A stretch of DNA of 64,000 nucleotides from NCBI RefSeq assembly GCF_050596425.1, contig NZ_CP192292.1, positions 2,046,001 through 2,110,000 on the forward strand, given 5' to 3'. A program made the position numbers and the translations under genes. The stretch is from G963665925 sp050596425. Its GTDB lineage: Bacteria > Bacillota > Clostridia > Peptostreptococcales > Acidaminobacteraceae. The notes under the pieces were generated by a model. That model was not told where the DNA came from. It did not search any database and saw only the letters and a list, made by a program, of their open reading frames with translations. This document shows, one piece after another, positions 17,803-27,028 of the stretch; the first letter of the stretch is position 1; every line of letters starts with the position of its first letter.

Positions 17803-18918
17803 ATGAAATTATGGTACAGTTTTGTCAAAGAGTTAAGTCTATCCTCAAAAAGCTGGTACTTCTATATTGAAATTGGTATGGCTCTTGTTTTACTCTTGAT
17901 TCTTCTTTTTGTTATACCAGAAGATTTTGATACGAAAGGCAAACAATATTTATATTTGGAATTGCCTCAAGTTGTAGAGCAAAGATACCATAAAAATTTA
18001 AGGGAGGACGACCTGAACAACCAGGCTGAAAAGGTGGAAATTAAGTCTGGTGGTCAAATTTTCACCGCTGTTCTCTATGAAACAGAAGCCGCAAAAATAT
18101 ATATTCTAGATAGTTATGAAGCCTTGAAACTCTATTCTGAAAGAGAAAGTCAACCAGGTGTGTATGTACATGTTAATGATAAGAATCAAATTGTGCACAC
18201 TTATTATTTACAAGGCTATGAAACGCAGAAGTATAGAAATCTGCTCATGGTCTACCATAATCGACTCACAGGATATGACGCCATTGAGGCATATTCAGAC
18301 AGTATTGAAGTCCGTCAATTGAAAAAAGAAGCCCAAGTATTAACGGATAAAGAGAATATGATCCCTGTGTTCCTTACATTTAATGGGAGCCTTATGAGCT
18401 TGTTTATAGTGGCTGCATATATTTTTTTAGATAAGAGTGAGGGCATAATTAAAGCCTACGCGATTACAGCCAGTTCTGTTTGGCACTATTTATTGAGTAA
18501 GATTGGGGTTATTATTTTTACAAGTATTATAACCACTTTGATAATAACCGTGCCGACTATGGGAGGGCGGGTTCGCTATTTGGGACTAATTGTATTTGTG
18601 CTCTCATCTGGTTTTTTTGCAGGCGCGCTGGGGTTGCTTCTAACGAGTTATTATAAAGATATTGTGGAAGCCTTTGGTGCCATGTATATTGTGATTTTGC
18701 TTATGATAATGCCCAATATATCATACTTCACACCAAGTTGGGATCCTGACTGGGTCAAAATAATTCCGAGTTATGTTATGCTTCAGAGTTTTAAAGAGAT
18801 AATATCAGTTCATGGTAATATGACCTATGTTTTTGTGGCTTCTTTAGGTTTTCTTGTCATAGGCCTTGACCTATTTATACTTGCCAACTATAGATTCAAG
18901 AAGACACTGTCCCTTTAA
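17803..18918 (+). CDS. ABC-2 type transporter permease
   Basis: This 371-residue permease has an N-terminal helix (about 20-40), then an external loop of about 150 residues. A cluster of about five helices follows from residue 195 to the C-terminus, including LTFNGSLMSLFIVAAYIFL and LIVFVLSSGFFAGALGLLL. It directly abuts the ATPase gene and lies 12 nt before the second permease. The substrate cannot be read from the sequence. Confidence 0.88.
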   Translation: MKLWYSFVKELSLSSKSWYFYIEIGMALVLLLILLFVIPEDFDTKGKQYLYLELPQVVEQRYHKNLREDDLNNQAEKVEIKSGGQIFTAVLYETEAAKIYILDSYEALKLYSERESQPGVYVHVNDKNQIVHTYYLQGYETQKYRNLLMVYHNRLTGYDAIEAYSDSIEVRQLKKEAQVLTDKENMIPVFLTFNGSLMSLFIVAAYIFLDKSEGIIKAYAITASSVWHYLLSKIGVIIFTSIITTLIITVPTMGGRVRYLGLIVFVLSSGFFAGALGLLLTSYYKDIVEAFGAMYIVILLMIMPNISYFTPSWDPDWVKIIPSYVMLQSFKEIISVHGNMTYVFVASLGFLVIGLDLFILANYRFKKTLSL

Positions 18919-18930
18919 GGAGTGTTTCAT

Positions 18931-19935
18931 ATGATACGGAAAATACTTATCATTTTTCAAAGAGACTTGAAAACCAGCGTTCGAAACTTTATAACCCTAT
19001 ACATTATTGTTGTGCCCGTAATTTTTTCGGTCATTATCAATGTTTTTTCGCCAGGGATCAATGACACAGCCGTTGAAGTTCTACTACTCGATGGAGAAAA
19101 CACTGAGCAAACTGAGTATTTCCAGAAGTTTGCCAAGGTTGAGTTGATGCAGACACTAGAAGACATTGAGAATAGAATTAGAAAAAGAGACAATATAGTG
19201 GCTGTGGTTCCCAATCAAGCTGGGGACTATTACTTATTAAGTCAGGGCAATGAACCAGATTATATTATTGATTATGTTAAAAGCCTTACAACCTTTGAGC
19301 ATTATAACATTGGTATTGATGCGTCCGCGGTTGAACTCATAGACTACGGAAGAACAATCCCACCGCTAAAAAAGGTCATGGTCAATACAGCTATGATATT
19401 CACATCTATTTTGGGAGGCATGATCATAGCCCTTAATATTGTTGAAGAAAAAACGGAGAACACCATTAGTGCAATTCATTTATCACCGGTTTCGCGTATG
19501 GGTTTTATTGCGGGTAAGAGTTTGATTGGAATTGTTATACCCATTGTAGGGTCTGTGCTCATACTTGTCATAACAGGATTTAGAGACATTAACTATATGC
19601 ATGCCATACTTATGGTTTCAACATCCTGTATTATCAGCATATTGATCGGATTCATTGAAGGCATAAACAACGATGATGTTATGAATGCAGCGGGTAATAT
19701 GAAAATGTTGTTTCTCCCGCTCTTTGGAAGTATAGCTGGAGAAGAACTTTTAGCGGACAAGTGGCAAGTGCTCTTTTACTGGATTCCCTTTTACTGGACA
19801 TACAAAGGGAACGATTTGGTTTTATCCAGCAAGGGGTCGTGGTTTGAAATAATAGGGTATAGCTCTATTGTTCTTATAATAAGCGGGCTTGTATTCTTAG
19901 TGCTGGCTCCAAGAATTAGAAAAGGTCTAGAGTGA
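18931..19935 (+). CDS. ABC-2 type transporter permease, second subunit
   Basis: This 334-residue protein has the same layout as its neighbour: one N-terminal helix (YIIVVPVIFSVIINVF), an external loop of about 120 residues, then about five helices beginning VNTAMIFTSILGGMIIAL. I start it at the ATG at 18931 behind AAGGAGTG, rather than 9 nt earlier. The two permeases probably form a heterodimer with the upstream ATPase. Related operons are often labelled drug exporters; this one is unproven. Confidence 0.87.
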   Translation: MIRKILIIFQRDLKTSVRNFITLYIIVVPVIFSVIINVFSPGINDTAVEVLLLDGENTEQTEYFQKFAKVELMQTLEDIENRIRKRDNIVAVVPNQAGDYYLLSQGNEPDYIIDYVKSLTTFEHYNIGIDASAVELIDYGRTIPPLKKVMVNTAMIFTSILGGMIIALNIVEEKTENTISAIHLSPVSRMGFIAGKSLIGIVIPIVGSVLILVITGFRDINYMHAILMVSTSCIISILIGFIEGINNDDVMNAAGNMKMLFLPLFGSIAGEELLADKWQVLFYWIPFYWTYKGNDLVLSSKGSWFEIIGYSSIVLIISGLVFLVLAPRIRKGLE

Positions 19936-19960
19936 TTACATTATGACTGGAGGGTATGGT

Positions 19961-20158
19961 ATGAAAGTTTGGGGTATACTGGCGATTGTGTATGCAGCTC
20001 TAGTGGTGGTTATTGCCGTAATGAAACCTAGAGCCATTTGGAGTATGAAAAAAATTGAATTTTTTAAGAAACACTTAGGGGACAGGGGAACGGAGATATT
20101 CTTCTATATATGGGCTTTTTTGTTCCTCGGGCTGGGTGTATGGTTGCTGACTCTGTAA
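19961..20158 (+). CDS. Small two-helix membrane protein, unknown function
   Basis: This 65-residue protein has one helix at about residues 3-21 (WGILAIVYAALVVVIAV) and a second at about 47-64 (IFFYIWAFLFLGLGVWLL), with a basic stretch between them. GGAGGG precedes the ATG at 19961. It lies 25 nt after the second permease and is probably the last gene of the exporter operon. I do not recognise a family. Confidence 0.6.
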   Translation: MKVWGILAIVYAALVVVIAVMKPRAIWSMKKIEFFKKHLGDRGTEIFFYIWAFLFLGLGVWLLTL

Positions 20159-20400
20159 TGCCAAGTCTTTCTAGAACTTTTCCAAAGTTATGGAATAGAC
20201 CAATATGGTGATTGTGTGAGTTGATAATTTTGTAAGTGACCGAGATAAATAATTGTATAAAATAAGGGATTAAATAACATAATGTGTATGAAAACACACT
20301 GAAAAAGGGGAATATAAGCATACGGGTATATTGATAAATAAATAACAAATTAACATAATCCCGTTAATGCATTAACTTATCTCATATCCGGGTATTTTCA
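20159..20400. other. Intergenic stretch with no gene recognised
   Basis: About 240 bp between the exporter operon and the next promoter. It holds a weak TGTGT/ACACA hairpin near 20283 and a perfect 14-bp palindrome, GTTAATGCATTAAC, at 20363-20376. No clear terminator for the exporter operon was found. Confidence 0.5.
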
Positions 20401-20429
20401 TTGAATATGATCACCTTTTCCTATATAAT
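20401..20429 (+). promoter_or_regulatory. Sigma-A promoter for the nicotinate phosphoribosyltransferase gene
   Basis: TTGAAT and TATAAT are separated by 17 bp. Transcription would start near 20436, which rules out the long upstream reading of the ORF and supports the ATG at 20470. Confidence 0.8.
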
Positions 20430-20469
20430 TATTGTGGTTTTACTCATAATGCAAGGAAGGATTGATCAA

Positions 20470-21507
20470 ATGAAGGAGTTGAAAGGACTTCAGGATGTCC
20501 CTGACGTTCAAATCGACAAAGATCGAAAGTTTCATTCTGCATCGCATGACGAAATTTTAACAGGCAGAACATCAGATATATATTTTCTACGAACTCTCGA
20601 TATACTAAAAGAACTAAATTTGGATGAAGCCATTGTTACTGCAGAAATATTCCCGCGCAAGTCAGGTATTTTTTGCGGTATCGAAGAAGTCAAAGAACTT
20701 TTAAAGGGCAAGAACATTGAAATGTGGTCAATTGATGAAGGGGAGTTTTTTGAACCTAAAGACACCGTTATCAGAATCACTGGGCCATATAGAGAATTTG
20801 CTGTATATGAAACGACTATTCTTGGAATGCTTGCAAGTCCTTCGGGTTGGGCAACAGCCTCAAGAAAAGTAAAAGAGGCATGTGGAGACAAATCCTTCCT
20901 CTGTTTCGGTGCTAGACATGTGCATCCAGCAGTGGCGCCTGTTATGGAGCGCGCTGCAGTTATTGGTGGTGCTTCAGGTGCAAGCTGTATTCTAGCAGCA
21001 AGACTTGCAGGTATTGAACCAAGTGGTACCCTACCACATAGTGCAATGCTTATTGCAGGTGACACTCTAAAAGTAGCAAAAAAATACAATGAAGTTATGC
21101 CAAAAGATCATGGTCGAGTGGTGCTTGTTGACACATTTAAGGATGAGGTGGAAGAAGCCCTACGCATCGCGGATGAACTTGGAAAAGATTTATATGGTAT
21201 ACGTGTTGACACACCAAGTGAAAGAGGCGGCGTGACAGCAGGCCTTATTCGTGAAATGCGAGCGAAACTGGACATCGCTGGTCATGACCATGTGAAGATT
21301 TTTGCAACAGGCGGGCTAACGCCTGAAAGAATTGAACTCTTATCAGAAGCAGGGGCAGATTCTTTTGGTGTTGGTAGTTTTATTTCGGCCGCTTCACCAA
21401 TTGATATGACAATGGACATTAAGGTTGTGAGTGGTGAACCTGTCGCTAAAAGAGGACGAATTCCAGGTTTGGTGGATAATCCCAAGCTAAAGAAAATTGA
21501 ATTATAA
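20470..21507 (+). CDS. pncB: Nicotinate phosphoribosyltransferase
   Basis: This 345-residue enzyme of the short nicotinate phosphoribosyltransferase branch makes nicotinate mononucleotide from nicotinate and PRPP in NAD salvage. Marks are GRTSDIYFLRT at the N-terminus, FGARHVHPAVAP, LPHSAMLIAGDT, VLVDTFKDEV and the phosphate-binding IFATGGLTPERI with GADSFGVGSFIS. An in-frame ATG-less extension to 20401 overlaps the promoter and is rejected; AAGGAAGG precedes the ATG. A terminator follows. Quinolinate phosphoribosyltransferase has a related fold but different motifs. Confidence 0.9.
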   Translation: MKELKGLQDVPDVQIDKDRKFHSASHDEILTGRTSDIYFLRTLDILKELNLDEAIVTAEIFPRKSGIFCGIEEVKELLKGKNIEMWSIDEGEFFEPKDTVIRITGPYREFAVYETTILGMLASPSGWATASRKVKEACGDKSFLCFGARHVHPAVAPVMERAAVIGGASGASCILAARLAGIEPSGTLPHSAMLIAGDTLKVAKKYNEVMPKDHGRVVLVDTFKDEVEEALRIADELGKDLYGIRVDTPSERGGVTAGLIREMRAKLDIAGHDHVKIFATGGLTPERIELLSEAGADSFGVGSFISAASPIDMTMDIKVVSGEPVAKRGRIPGLVDNPKLKKIEL

Positions 21508-21519
21508 TTTGTTAAAACT

Positions 21520-21557
21520 AAAAAGGGATTGCAGAAACTTATAGGGCTTCAGCAATC
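21520..21557 (+). terminator. Terminator after nicotinate phosphoribosyltransferase gene
   Basis: GGATTGC pairs with GCAATCC around a long loop, with flanking A and T runs. Confidence 0.8.
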
Positions 21558-21661
21558 CTTTTTTTATGAATGAACGATAGATTCTTCGTGCTTTGTAGAG
21601 GACCATAATAGCTTGTGGTGTGAGTGAATCAGACTCAATATTCCGACTATTTTTACGTATA

Positions 21662-21690
21662 TTGACATTTATAGTTTTTTATCTTAGAAT
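21662..21690 (+). promoter_or_regulatory. Promoter of tRNA-Leu copy 1
   Basis: TTGACA, 17 bp, TAGAAT, starting about 50 bp before the tRNA. Confidence 0.75.
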
Positions 21691-21714
21691 ATTCTTGTTA
21701 CCAAAATAATATTT

Positions 21715-21800
21715 GCGAGAGTGGTGGAACGGCAGACACGCTGTCTTGAGGGGGCAGTGACCGACAGGTCGTGCGGGTTCAAATCCCGCCTTTCGCACCA
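21715..21800 (+). tRNA. tRNA-Leu (anticodon GAG)
   Basis: An 86-nt class II tRNA with encoded CCA. The acceptor stem is GCGAGAG with CTTTCGC, the anticodon stem CTGTC with GGCAG encloses the loop TTGAGGG (anticodon GAG), the variable arm is long as required for Leu, and the T arm is GCGGGTTCAAATCCCGC. An identical copy lies on the minus strand at 27029-27114. Confidence 0.96.
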
Positions 21801-21808
21801 AAGAAATT

Positions 21809-21834
21809 GCCCATTGTATAAATGGGCTTTTTTT
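21809..21834 (+). terminator. Terminator after tRNA-Leu copy 1
   Basis: GCCCATT and AATGGGC form a perfect 7-bp stem with a 5-nt loop and a T7 tail. Confidence 0.85.
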
Positions 21835-21855
21835 ATTTGTCTTTTAAATATCATA

Positions 21856-21905
21856 AGCATCTTCAATAAAACACATTCATTTGAATGTGTTTTATTGAAG
21901 ATGCT
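21856..21905. repeat. Perfect 50-bp palindrome (24-bp arms, 2-nt centre)
   Basis: The left arm begins AGCATCTTCAATAAAACAC and the right arm ends GTGTTTTATTGAAGATGCT; the two are exact reverse complements around TT. No T-tail follows on either strand. It lies 21 bp after the tRNA terminator, outside any gene. Confidence 0.9.
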
Positions 21906-22159
21906 GGACTTTGTAGCCCTCTGCATGTAAGGCTCAAGATCATTTTTATAAATATTCCTAAAGCTGTCCCGGTTATCCTTTGGAGTTTGCTCGATGAAAT
22001 CATATAAGGTTAGAAGAACATATAAAATTGCGTGAATGAACCTTTTTTGAGGGTATAATTGGAATTAGGGTGAAGTGGGAGAGACAAAACGTATGACCTT
22101 ATAGAGACTTATATGAAGGTGTAATATAAGTTGTTCAAATGACAAAGGAGAGCGAGAGT

Positions 22160-23839
22160 ATGAAAAAAAATGAACATCAAGTGGTTATTGCAAAAGCACT
22201 CATTTTCACACTCCTATTAGGAGCTTTTTATTTTCCAGGGAATCAGTCATTTGCTGAAACCAGTTATTTACCCTATGCCCAAGCACTCAATAAATTAGGT
22301 GTGCTTGAAGGCACTGACAAAGGCTATGAACTTGACCGTCCACCAACTCGTTTGGAAGGGCTTATATTATTTATAAAACTGCTTGGGGAGCAAGACGAGC
22401 TCACAAGCATTCAAACATTTACAACTGCATTTGATGACGTTCCAGGATGGGGGTCAGCCTATGCAGAATATGCCCATGCTATGGGATACACAAGTGGTAT
22501 TGCCAAGCGAACATTTGGCTCAAGCCTTGAAATACAGGCCAATTCATATATGACCTATCTTCTAAGAGCTCTTGGGTATGAAACGGAAATTGGTGACTTT
22601 CAGTGGTCTACAGCCCTTGAAGATGCAGTCCGCTTAAAGGTTATTACAGAAGAAGACAAAAATATGCTCATGGATACAACCTTTACAAGGGGACATGTGG
22701 CGTATTTGTCCTATGAGGCATTGAAGGCCCAAACAAAAAATGGTGGACAAAGCCTTTACGAAACATTAAAAGACAAGGGCCAGTTCACAGCCCCCCTTCC
22801 TGAAGTGGAGGTAGAGGCATCACAAAGTCAGACACCTAACTCAGGTTCTGAGAATACTGGTGAAAATTTGAGTGACCTCTACAATGAAACCACAAGTCTT
22901 TTAAAAGAAAGTGAAATTATTGCAGCCTATGACGCTATAATCCCTGTATCATCAGCTTCCTATTATTCTGACCAACCCATTTTTGATGCACCATACAAGG
23001 CTGGCACTCTGAGTACTGATCTGGTCCAGTCAGCCCTTGATATGTTGAATCTTGTCCGGCTAACGGTGGGATTGTCCAGCAATATAGAAGACGATGCCAC
23101 ATGGAATGAACTTGCACAACATGCATCGCTGGTAAATTTTTTGAATAAGCAAATGGCCCATTATCCAGACAAGCCCACTGGCATGTCGAATGAAATGTAT
23201 GACATGGGGGCACTAGGGGCGCGTACGAGCAATTTATATTACGGATTTAACAGAGCTGGGGCATCAGAGCTGAAAAATACAATCTTAGGCTATATGGACG
23301 ATTCAGATGATTTTAATGTGAAGCTTCTTGGCCATAGACGCTGGTTTCTTCATCCTGACCTAGCAAAGGTTGGGGTCGGCTATGTGACAGACGGCCAAAC
23401 AACCCATTCTGCCATTAAGGTTTTTGATGAAAATGGAAGACCTGCTAAGTCAGACATAAATCCGGAGTATGTGGCATGGCCAAGTCCTCATGCTTTTCCG
23501 ACCATGTTCTTTGACAGCCATGTGGCCTGGTCGGTTTCACCAAACCCCGATGTGTATGACAACACTAAAGTGGATGAAATAGAAGTAAGGCTTGAAAACA
23601 TAACAAGTGGTCAAACCACGACCTTCAAGCAAGATGAACTTATGCTCATGACAGAGGGCACAAGCAAATATTTTAATATAGACACCAAGGGGTATGGCAT
23701 ACCATTCGTTATTATTTTCAGACCGGACAAAGCTGAAATAGTGGACAACCATATATATACCGTGAAGATTACAGGCCTTTACAAAAAATCAGGAGAAAAG
23801 GCTGAAATCATATATGCAACTCGTTTTTTTGATATGTAG
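22160..23839 (+). CDS. Exported protein with SLH-like N-terminus and CAP/SCP domain
   Basis: This 559-residue protein has a signal peptide ending near SFAET. A region of S-layer-homology character covers about residues 30-200 (ALNKLGVLEGT, FDDVPGWGSAYAEYAHAMGYTSGIAK, RALGYE). A low-complexity linker follows at about 215-240, then a CAP domain from about 290 (ALDMLNLVRLTVGLS, NELAQHASLV, LLGHRRWFLHPDLAKVGVGYV). CAP proteins in spore-formers are secreted and of mixed function. Start ATG 22160 follows AAAGGAGAG; an in-frame ATG at 22139 overlaps that ribosome binding site. The SLH part suggests attachment to the cell wall. Confidence 0.8.
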   Translation: MKKNEHQVVIAKALIFTLLLGAFYFPGNQSFAETSYLPYAQALNKLGVLEGTDKGYELDRPPTRLEGLILFIKLLGEQDELTSIQTFTTAFDDVPGWGSAYAEYAHAMGYTSGIAKRTFGSSLEIQANSYMTYLLRALGYETEIGDFQWSTALEDAVRLKVITEEDKNMLMDTTFTRGHVAYLSYEALKAQTKNGGQSLYETLKDKGQFTAPLPEVEVEASQSQTPNSGSENTGENLSDLYNETTSLLKESEIIAAYDAIIPVSSASYYSDQPIFDAPYKAGTLSTDLVQSALDMLNLVRLTVGLSSNIEDDATWNELAQHASLVNFLNKQMAHYPDKPTGMSNEMYDMGALGARTSNLYYGFNRAGASELKNTILGYMDDSDDFNVKLLGHRRWFLHPDLAKVGVGYVTDGQTTHSAIKVFDENGRPAKSDINPEYVAWPSPHAFPTMFFDSHVAWSVSPNPDVYDNTKVDEIEVRLENITSGQTTTFKQDELMLMTEGTSKYFNIDTKGYGIPFVIIFRPDKAEIVDNHIYTVKITGLYKKSGEKAEIIYATRFFDM

Positions 23840-23898
23840 ATGATCCAGTTAATGATATAATGGAGAGTACGTAGCTAAAGATTAGAAAGGATATTATC

Positions 23899-25212
23899 AT
23901 GGGATTATTTGTGAGCTCAAAGACATTTGATTTTGGTACAACTGAGGTTGAGAACCTCTTCATAACAGATTTCATGATGATGGCTGACGGCACAGCGATA
24001 AAAACTTACTTGCTTGGCCTCCATTACCTGAGGAATATGAATGGGGTTCAAGATCTTTCCAATAGAAAGTTAGCCACCCATATGAACGTCTCTCTTGATG
24101 ACGTCGTGCGGGCATGGCAGTTCTGGGAAAAACTTGGACTGGTTCAACTATCAGAGTCAGGCGAAGACCCTAACGAGTTTGATATCACCTTTGTACCAAT
24201 CAGACAAAAATATCTGGACAATAATTATGTGACTGTGGACAAGGCCAAAATTCAAAAGGCCACAGTCAAGCGTGCTGTTTCACCAGAGCGTCTCACTGTT
24301 TTTGAAAGAAATGAAGAGAACAGACGTCTACGCCAATATGTAGAAGGTCGCGTTCAACGAGAACTCCAGCTCAAAGAACTGATCGGTCTTTATGAGTTTG
24401 TTGAGGACATTGGCCTTGGTTATGAAGTGGTCAAGTTTGGATTTGACTACGCCCAGCAACTGGGTAAACTCAATAGAAGAGGGAGCTTTAACTATGTATA
24501 CCGTGTCCTTGAAGGTTGGAAGGGAGCAGGTATACAAACAATAGAAGAAGCAGAAAACCATATTGAAATGCGGTCAGCAAAATATCGATTTGCTTATGAT
24601 TTAGAGCGGATTATTGGGGCTTCGGGTTCAGCTAACGCCCTAACAAAGCTCATTGATAAATGGAAAAAGAAATACGACTACGATGAAATATTTATAAAGA
24701 CCGTTGCAGAATATTTACGGAGCACACGGACAAAATTGGTTCCAATTACCCTAGATGACTATTTTAAAGAACTCCATGGAAAAAATATTAAAACCATTGA
24801 AGAATTTAAAACATACTTGTCGGCAGGGGAGTATTACTACGGTCTTATGAAGGCAACTGGCATCTGGGTGCCAGTAGAACTCATGCGTTCAGAACTGAAA
24901 AAATGGCATGAAGATTATGGGTATGGTAAAGAGATGATACGCCATATATTGATAGAACAGAAAAAGCGTAAAACGCGGCTCACCTTGGCAGGCGCAGAAA
25001 CTGTTTTAAAAGAGGCTCATAATCTTGGAATAAAATCTATTGAAGAGTACAACAGACACCTAGCAAGTAAGCCGGGGTATGGAAAGAAAGAAAGCGGTGC
25101 TGGGCCAGTGAAAAAGGGCAACTTCGGTAAATTTGCTCAGAGGGATAAATCCAGTCTTGGCAAACTTGTGAAATCAGCACGTAAAGCAGATAGAAAGGGC
25201 GAAGAATCTTGA
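23899..25212 (+). CDS. dnaD: DnaD-domain replication protein with three tandem DnaD-like modules
   Basis: This 437-residue protein starts with a winged-helix-like region (LSNRKLATHMNVSLDDVVRAWQFWEKLGLV). Three consecutive modules of about 80 residues follow at roughly 145-215, 225-305 and 310-395. Each ends in a similar segment: GIQTIEEAENH, NIKTIEEFKTY and GIKSIEEYNRH. These segments mark DnaD/DnaB_2 domains. The C-terminal tail is basic. In Firmicutes such proteins help load the replicative helicase. It overlaps the DnaC/DnaI-like ATPase gene by 4 nt, which fits that role. Confidence 0.85.
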   Translation: MGLFVSSKTFDFGTTEVENLFITDFMMMADGTAIKTYLLGLHYLRNMNGVQDLSNRKLATHMNVSLDDVVRAWQFWEKLGLVQLSESGEDPNEFDITFVPIRQKYLDNNYVTVDKAKIQKATVKRAVSPERLTVFERNEENRRLRQYVEGRVQRELQLKELIGLYEFVEDIGLGYEVVKFGFDYAQQLGKLNRRGSFNYVYRVLEGWKGAGIQTIEEAENHIEMRSAKYRFAYDLERIIGASGSANALTKLIDKWKKKYDYDEIFIKTVAEYLRSTRTKLVPITLDDYFKELHGKNIKTIEEFKTYLSAGEYYYGLMKATGIWVPVELMRSELKKWHEDYGYGKEMIRHILIEQKKRKTRLTLAGAETVLKEAHNLGIKSIEEYNRHLASKPGYGKKESGAGPVKKGNFGKFAQRDKSSLGKLVKSARKADRKGEES

Positions 25213-26210
25213 TCATAGACCACGCAGCCATTAAACGTGAATACGATAAAGTCAAAGCAAAGAACAAAGCCATAAGACGTATGCGTCAAGAAGAGGTTTA
25301 TGCCCGTATTCCACGTATCATGGAAATTAAAAAGGAAATCGCAAAATCAGGAAAAGAGCTCACACGCAAAATGCTGGCTGGACACGAAGTCACAGAAGCG
25401 GACACGCAAGCTATGGAAAAAAAAGCCAAAAATCTTATGCAAGAGAGACTCTTTCTTTTGACAGAGCACAATTATCCCACGAATTATCTCGATGAAATAT
25501 ATGATTGTGAAATATGTAAAGATGAAGGCACGGTGGGTATTCACAAGAAATGGTGCAAGTGTTATCAAAAGCGAATGACAGAACAGTTGGTCGAAAAATC
25601 CAATATGTCGGGCACTCTGAGTGCAGAAAACTTTGATACATTTGATTTGACGATATTCTCAAGTGTCCCTGATGAAAATCATGGTGTTTCGCCGAGGGAA
25701 TATATGAAGGATCGCTTTAAAAAGGCCCATGAATACGTTGGGGGCTTTGATCACAACAGGGGGAACCTGCTTCTTGTTGGTCCAACGGGGACAGGAAAGA
25801 CCTTCTTAACCCACTGTATAGCAGAAGACTTGATCCGAAGAGGCTTCCTCGTTGTCTACTTTACAGCTATTGGCGTTCTCAATAAAATAAAAGAGGCATC
25901 CTTTGACAAGAGTTATGAAGCCAAGCAAATGGTGGCCATGATGCACCAGGCTGACCTGCTCATTATTGATGATTTGGGTACAGAAATGACAACGGATTTC
26001 TCTGTGTCAGAGCTTTTCGGTATTATCAATGATCGACTGATTCAACCGAGAAAGGCCACCCTTATATCGACAAACCTAACCCCTGACAACATTCAAGACA
26101 GGTATTCTGAACGTCTGTCATCGAGGATACTGGGCAAGGCAGACATTTGGGAATTCTTTGGAGATGACCTGCGTATTGCACTTAAATTAAAAGAATATGA
26201 AGAAGAATAA
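25209..26210 (+). CDS. dnaC: DnaC/DnaI-like helicase-loader ATPase
   Basis: This 333-residue AAA+ protein has Walker A LLVGPTGTGKTFL near residue 195, Walker B LLIIDDLGTE, sensor-1 TLISTNLTP and an arginine-finger-like YSERLSSRI. The N-terminus has a Zn-finger-like CEICKDEGTVGIHKKWCKC, as in Bacillus DnaI. It starts at TTG 25209, overlapping the stop of the DnaD-like gene (TTGA), so the two are coupled. It most likely delivers the replicative helicase with the DnaD protein. A stem with U-tail follows the gene. Confidence 0.9.
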   Translation: MIIDHAAIKREYDKVKAKNKAIRRMRQEEVYARIPRIMEIKKEIAKSGKELTRKMLAGHEVTEADTQAMEKKAKNLMQERLFLLTEHNYPTNYLDEIYDCEICKDEGTVGIHKKWCKCYQKRMTEQLVEKSNMSGTLSAENFDTFDLTIFSSVPDENHGVSPREYMKDRFKKAHEYVGGFDHNRGNLLLVGPTGTGKTFLTHCIAEDLIRRGFLVVYFTAIGVLNKIKEASFDKSYEAKQMVAMMHQADLLIIDDLGTEMTTDFSVSELFGIINDRLIQPRKATLISTNLTPDNIQDRYSERLSSRILGKADIWEFFGDDLRIALKLKEYEEE

Positions 26211-26246
26211 AAAAACGTTTGAAATTATTTAATGTTGTGGTATTAT

Positions 26247-26282
26247 AACGCTCTGATCCAAATTGGTTCAGGGTGTTTTTTA
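26247..26282 (+). terminator. Terminator after dnaD-dnaC
   Basis: A 10-bp stem with G-U pairs starts AACGCTCTGA and closes with TCAGGGTGTT, followed by a T run. Confidence 0.75.
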
Positions 26283-26338
26283 TTGAGTTGAAAAGATAGT
26301 CGATGTATGAAATTGCTAATGTATAAGGGGGTTAAGAC

Positions 26339-26878
26339 ATGTCGATTAGACGTATAATGATTATGGGGTCTGCAGGTTCTGGAAAGTCAACCCTAGCAAG
26401 AGCCTTGTCTGAAAAAACAGGGATTGAAGCCATTCACCTGGATTCGGTTTTTTGGAAACCTGGATGGATTATGTCAGAAAAACAGGAACAAATCCAAATT
26501 CATGACGTATTAATGGAAAAAGATGCATGGATTATAGAAGGCAATTATTGCGCCAATATAGAGAAAAGAGCCCAAAAGGCAGATTTAGCGATTTATCTTG
26601 ATATGCCCTTAGCCCAGTGTATGTATCGAGTCATTAAGCGCTACCTCTTAAATAGGGGAAAATCCAGGCCTGACATGGCTGAAGGCTGTCCCGAGAAAAT
26701 TGACATAGAGTTCATTAAGTACATTCTTTACTATCACCGCGAAAAGAAATATGAACACCTTGATTTGTTACATAAGTATGCTGATTACGACAAGATTATT
26801 ATGCTGAGCGGAACAGACCACATCAATCGCTTTTTAGATACATTTTCAGGTGATTGGTCTATGAAATCAACGGCTTAG
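26339..26878 (+). CDS. FlaR-like P-loop kinase (AAA_18/adenylate-kinase-like)
   Basis: This 179-residue P-loop protein has Walker A IMGSAGSGKSTLA at residues 8-20, then HLDSVFWKPGW and WIIEGNYCANIEKRA. These features mark the group annotated as DNA topology modulation protein FlaR, related to small nucleotide kinases. The substrate is not known, and the topology name is historical. AAGGGGG lies upstream of the ATG. It lies alone between the dnaC terminator and the second tRNA-Leu. Confidence 0.8.
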   Translation: MSIRRIMIMGSAGSGKSTLARALSEKTGIEAIHLDSVFWKPGWIMSEKQEQIQIHDVLMEKDAWIIEGNYCANIEKRAQKADLAIYLDMPLAQCMYRVIKRYLLNRGKSRPDMAEGCPEKIDIEFIKYILYYHREKKYEHLDLLHKYADYDKIIMLSGTDHINRFLDTFSGDWSMKSTA

Positions 26879-26925
26879 GCTTGATGAGAATTGCTTAGTT
26901 ACATGTTTTATAGGAAGGTGACCGA

Positions 26926-26985
26926 ATGATTCATATCCATGATGGCATACTAGAAGTGGATAGAAAAAGAAGGGTCAAAAAATAG
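26926..26985 (+). CDS. Possible 19-residue small ORF
   Basis: A short ATG frame ending in a basic tail (DRKRRVKK) has AGGAAGGTG in good position. It lies between the FlaR-like gene and the antisense-oriented tRNA. It may be a leader peptide, a remnant of a lost gene, or chance. Confidence 0.2.
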   Translation: MIHIHDGILEVDRKRRVKK

Positions 26986-27028
26986 AAGACCGCAGCCCTT
27001 GAGCGTATCAAGAACCACGGTTCTTTAT

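Noticed and set aside
21721..21930. ORFs over the first tRNA-Leu, in both directions
   Set aside because: They translate the tRNA gene itself; the reverse reading (CERRDLNPHDLSV-type) is a familiar tRNA mis-annotation.
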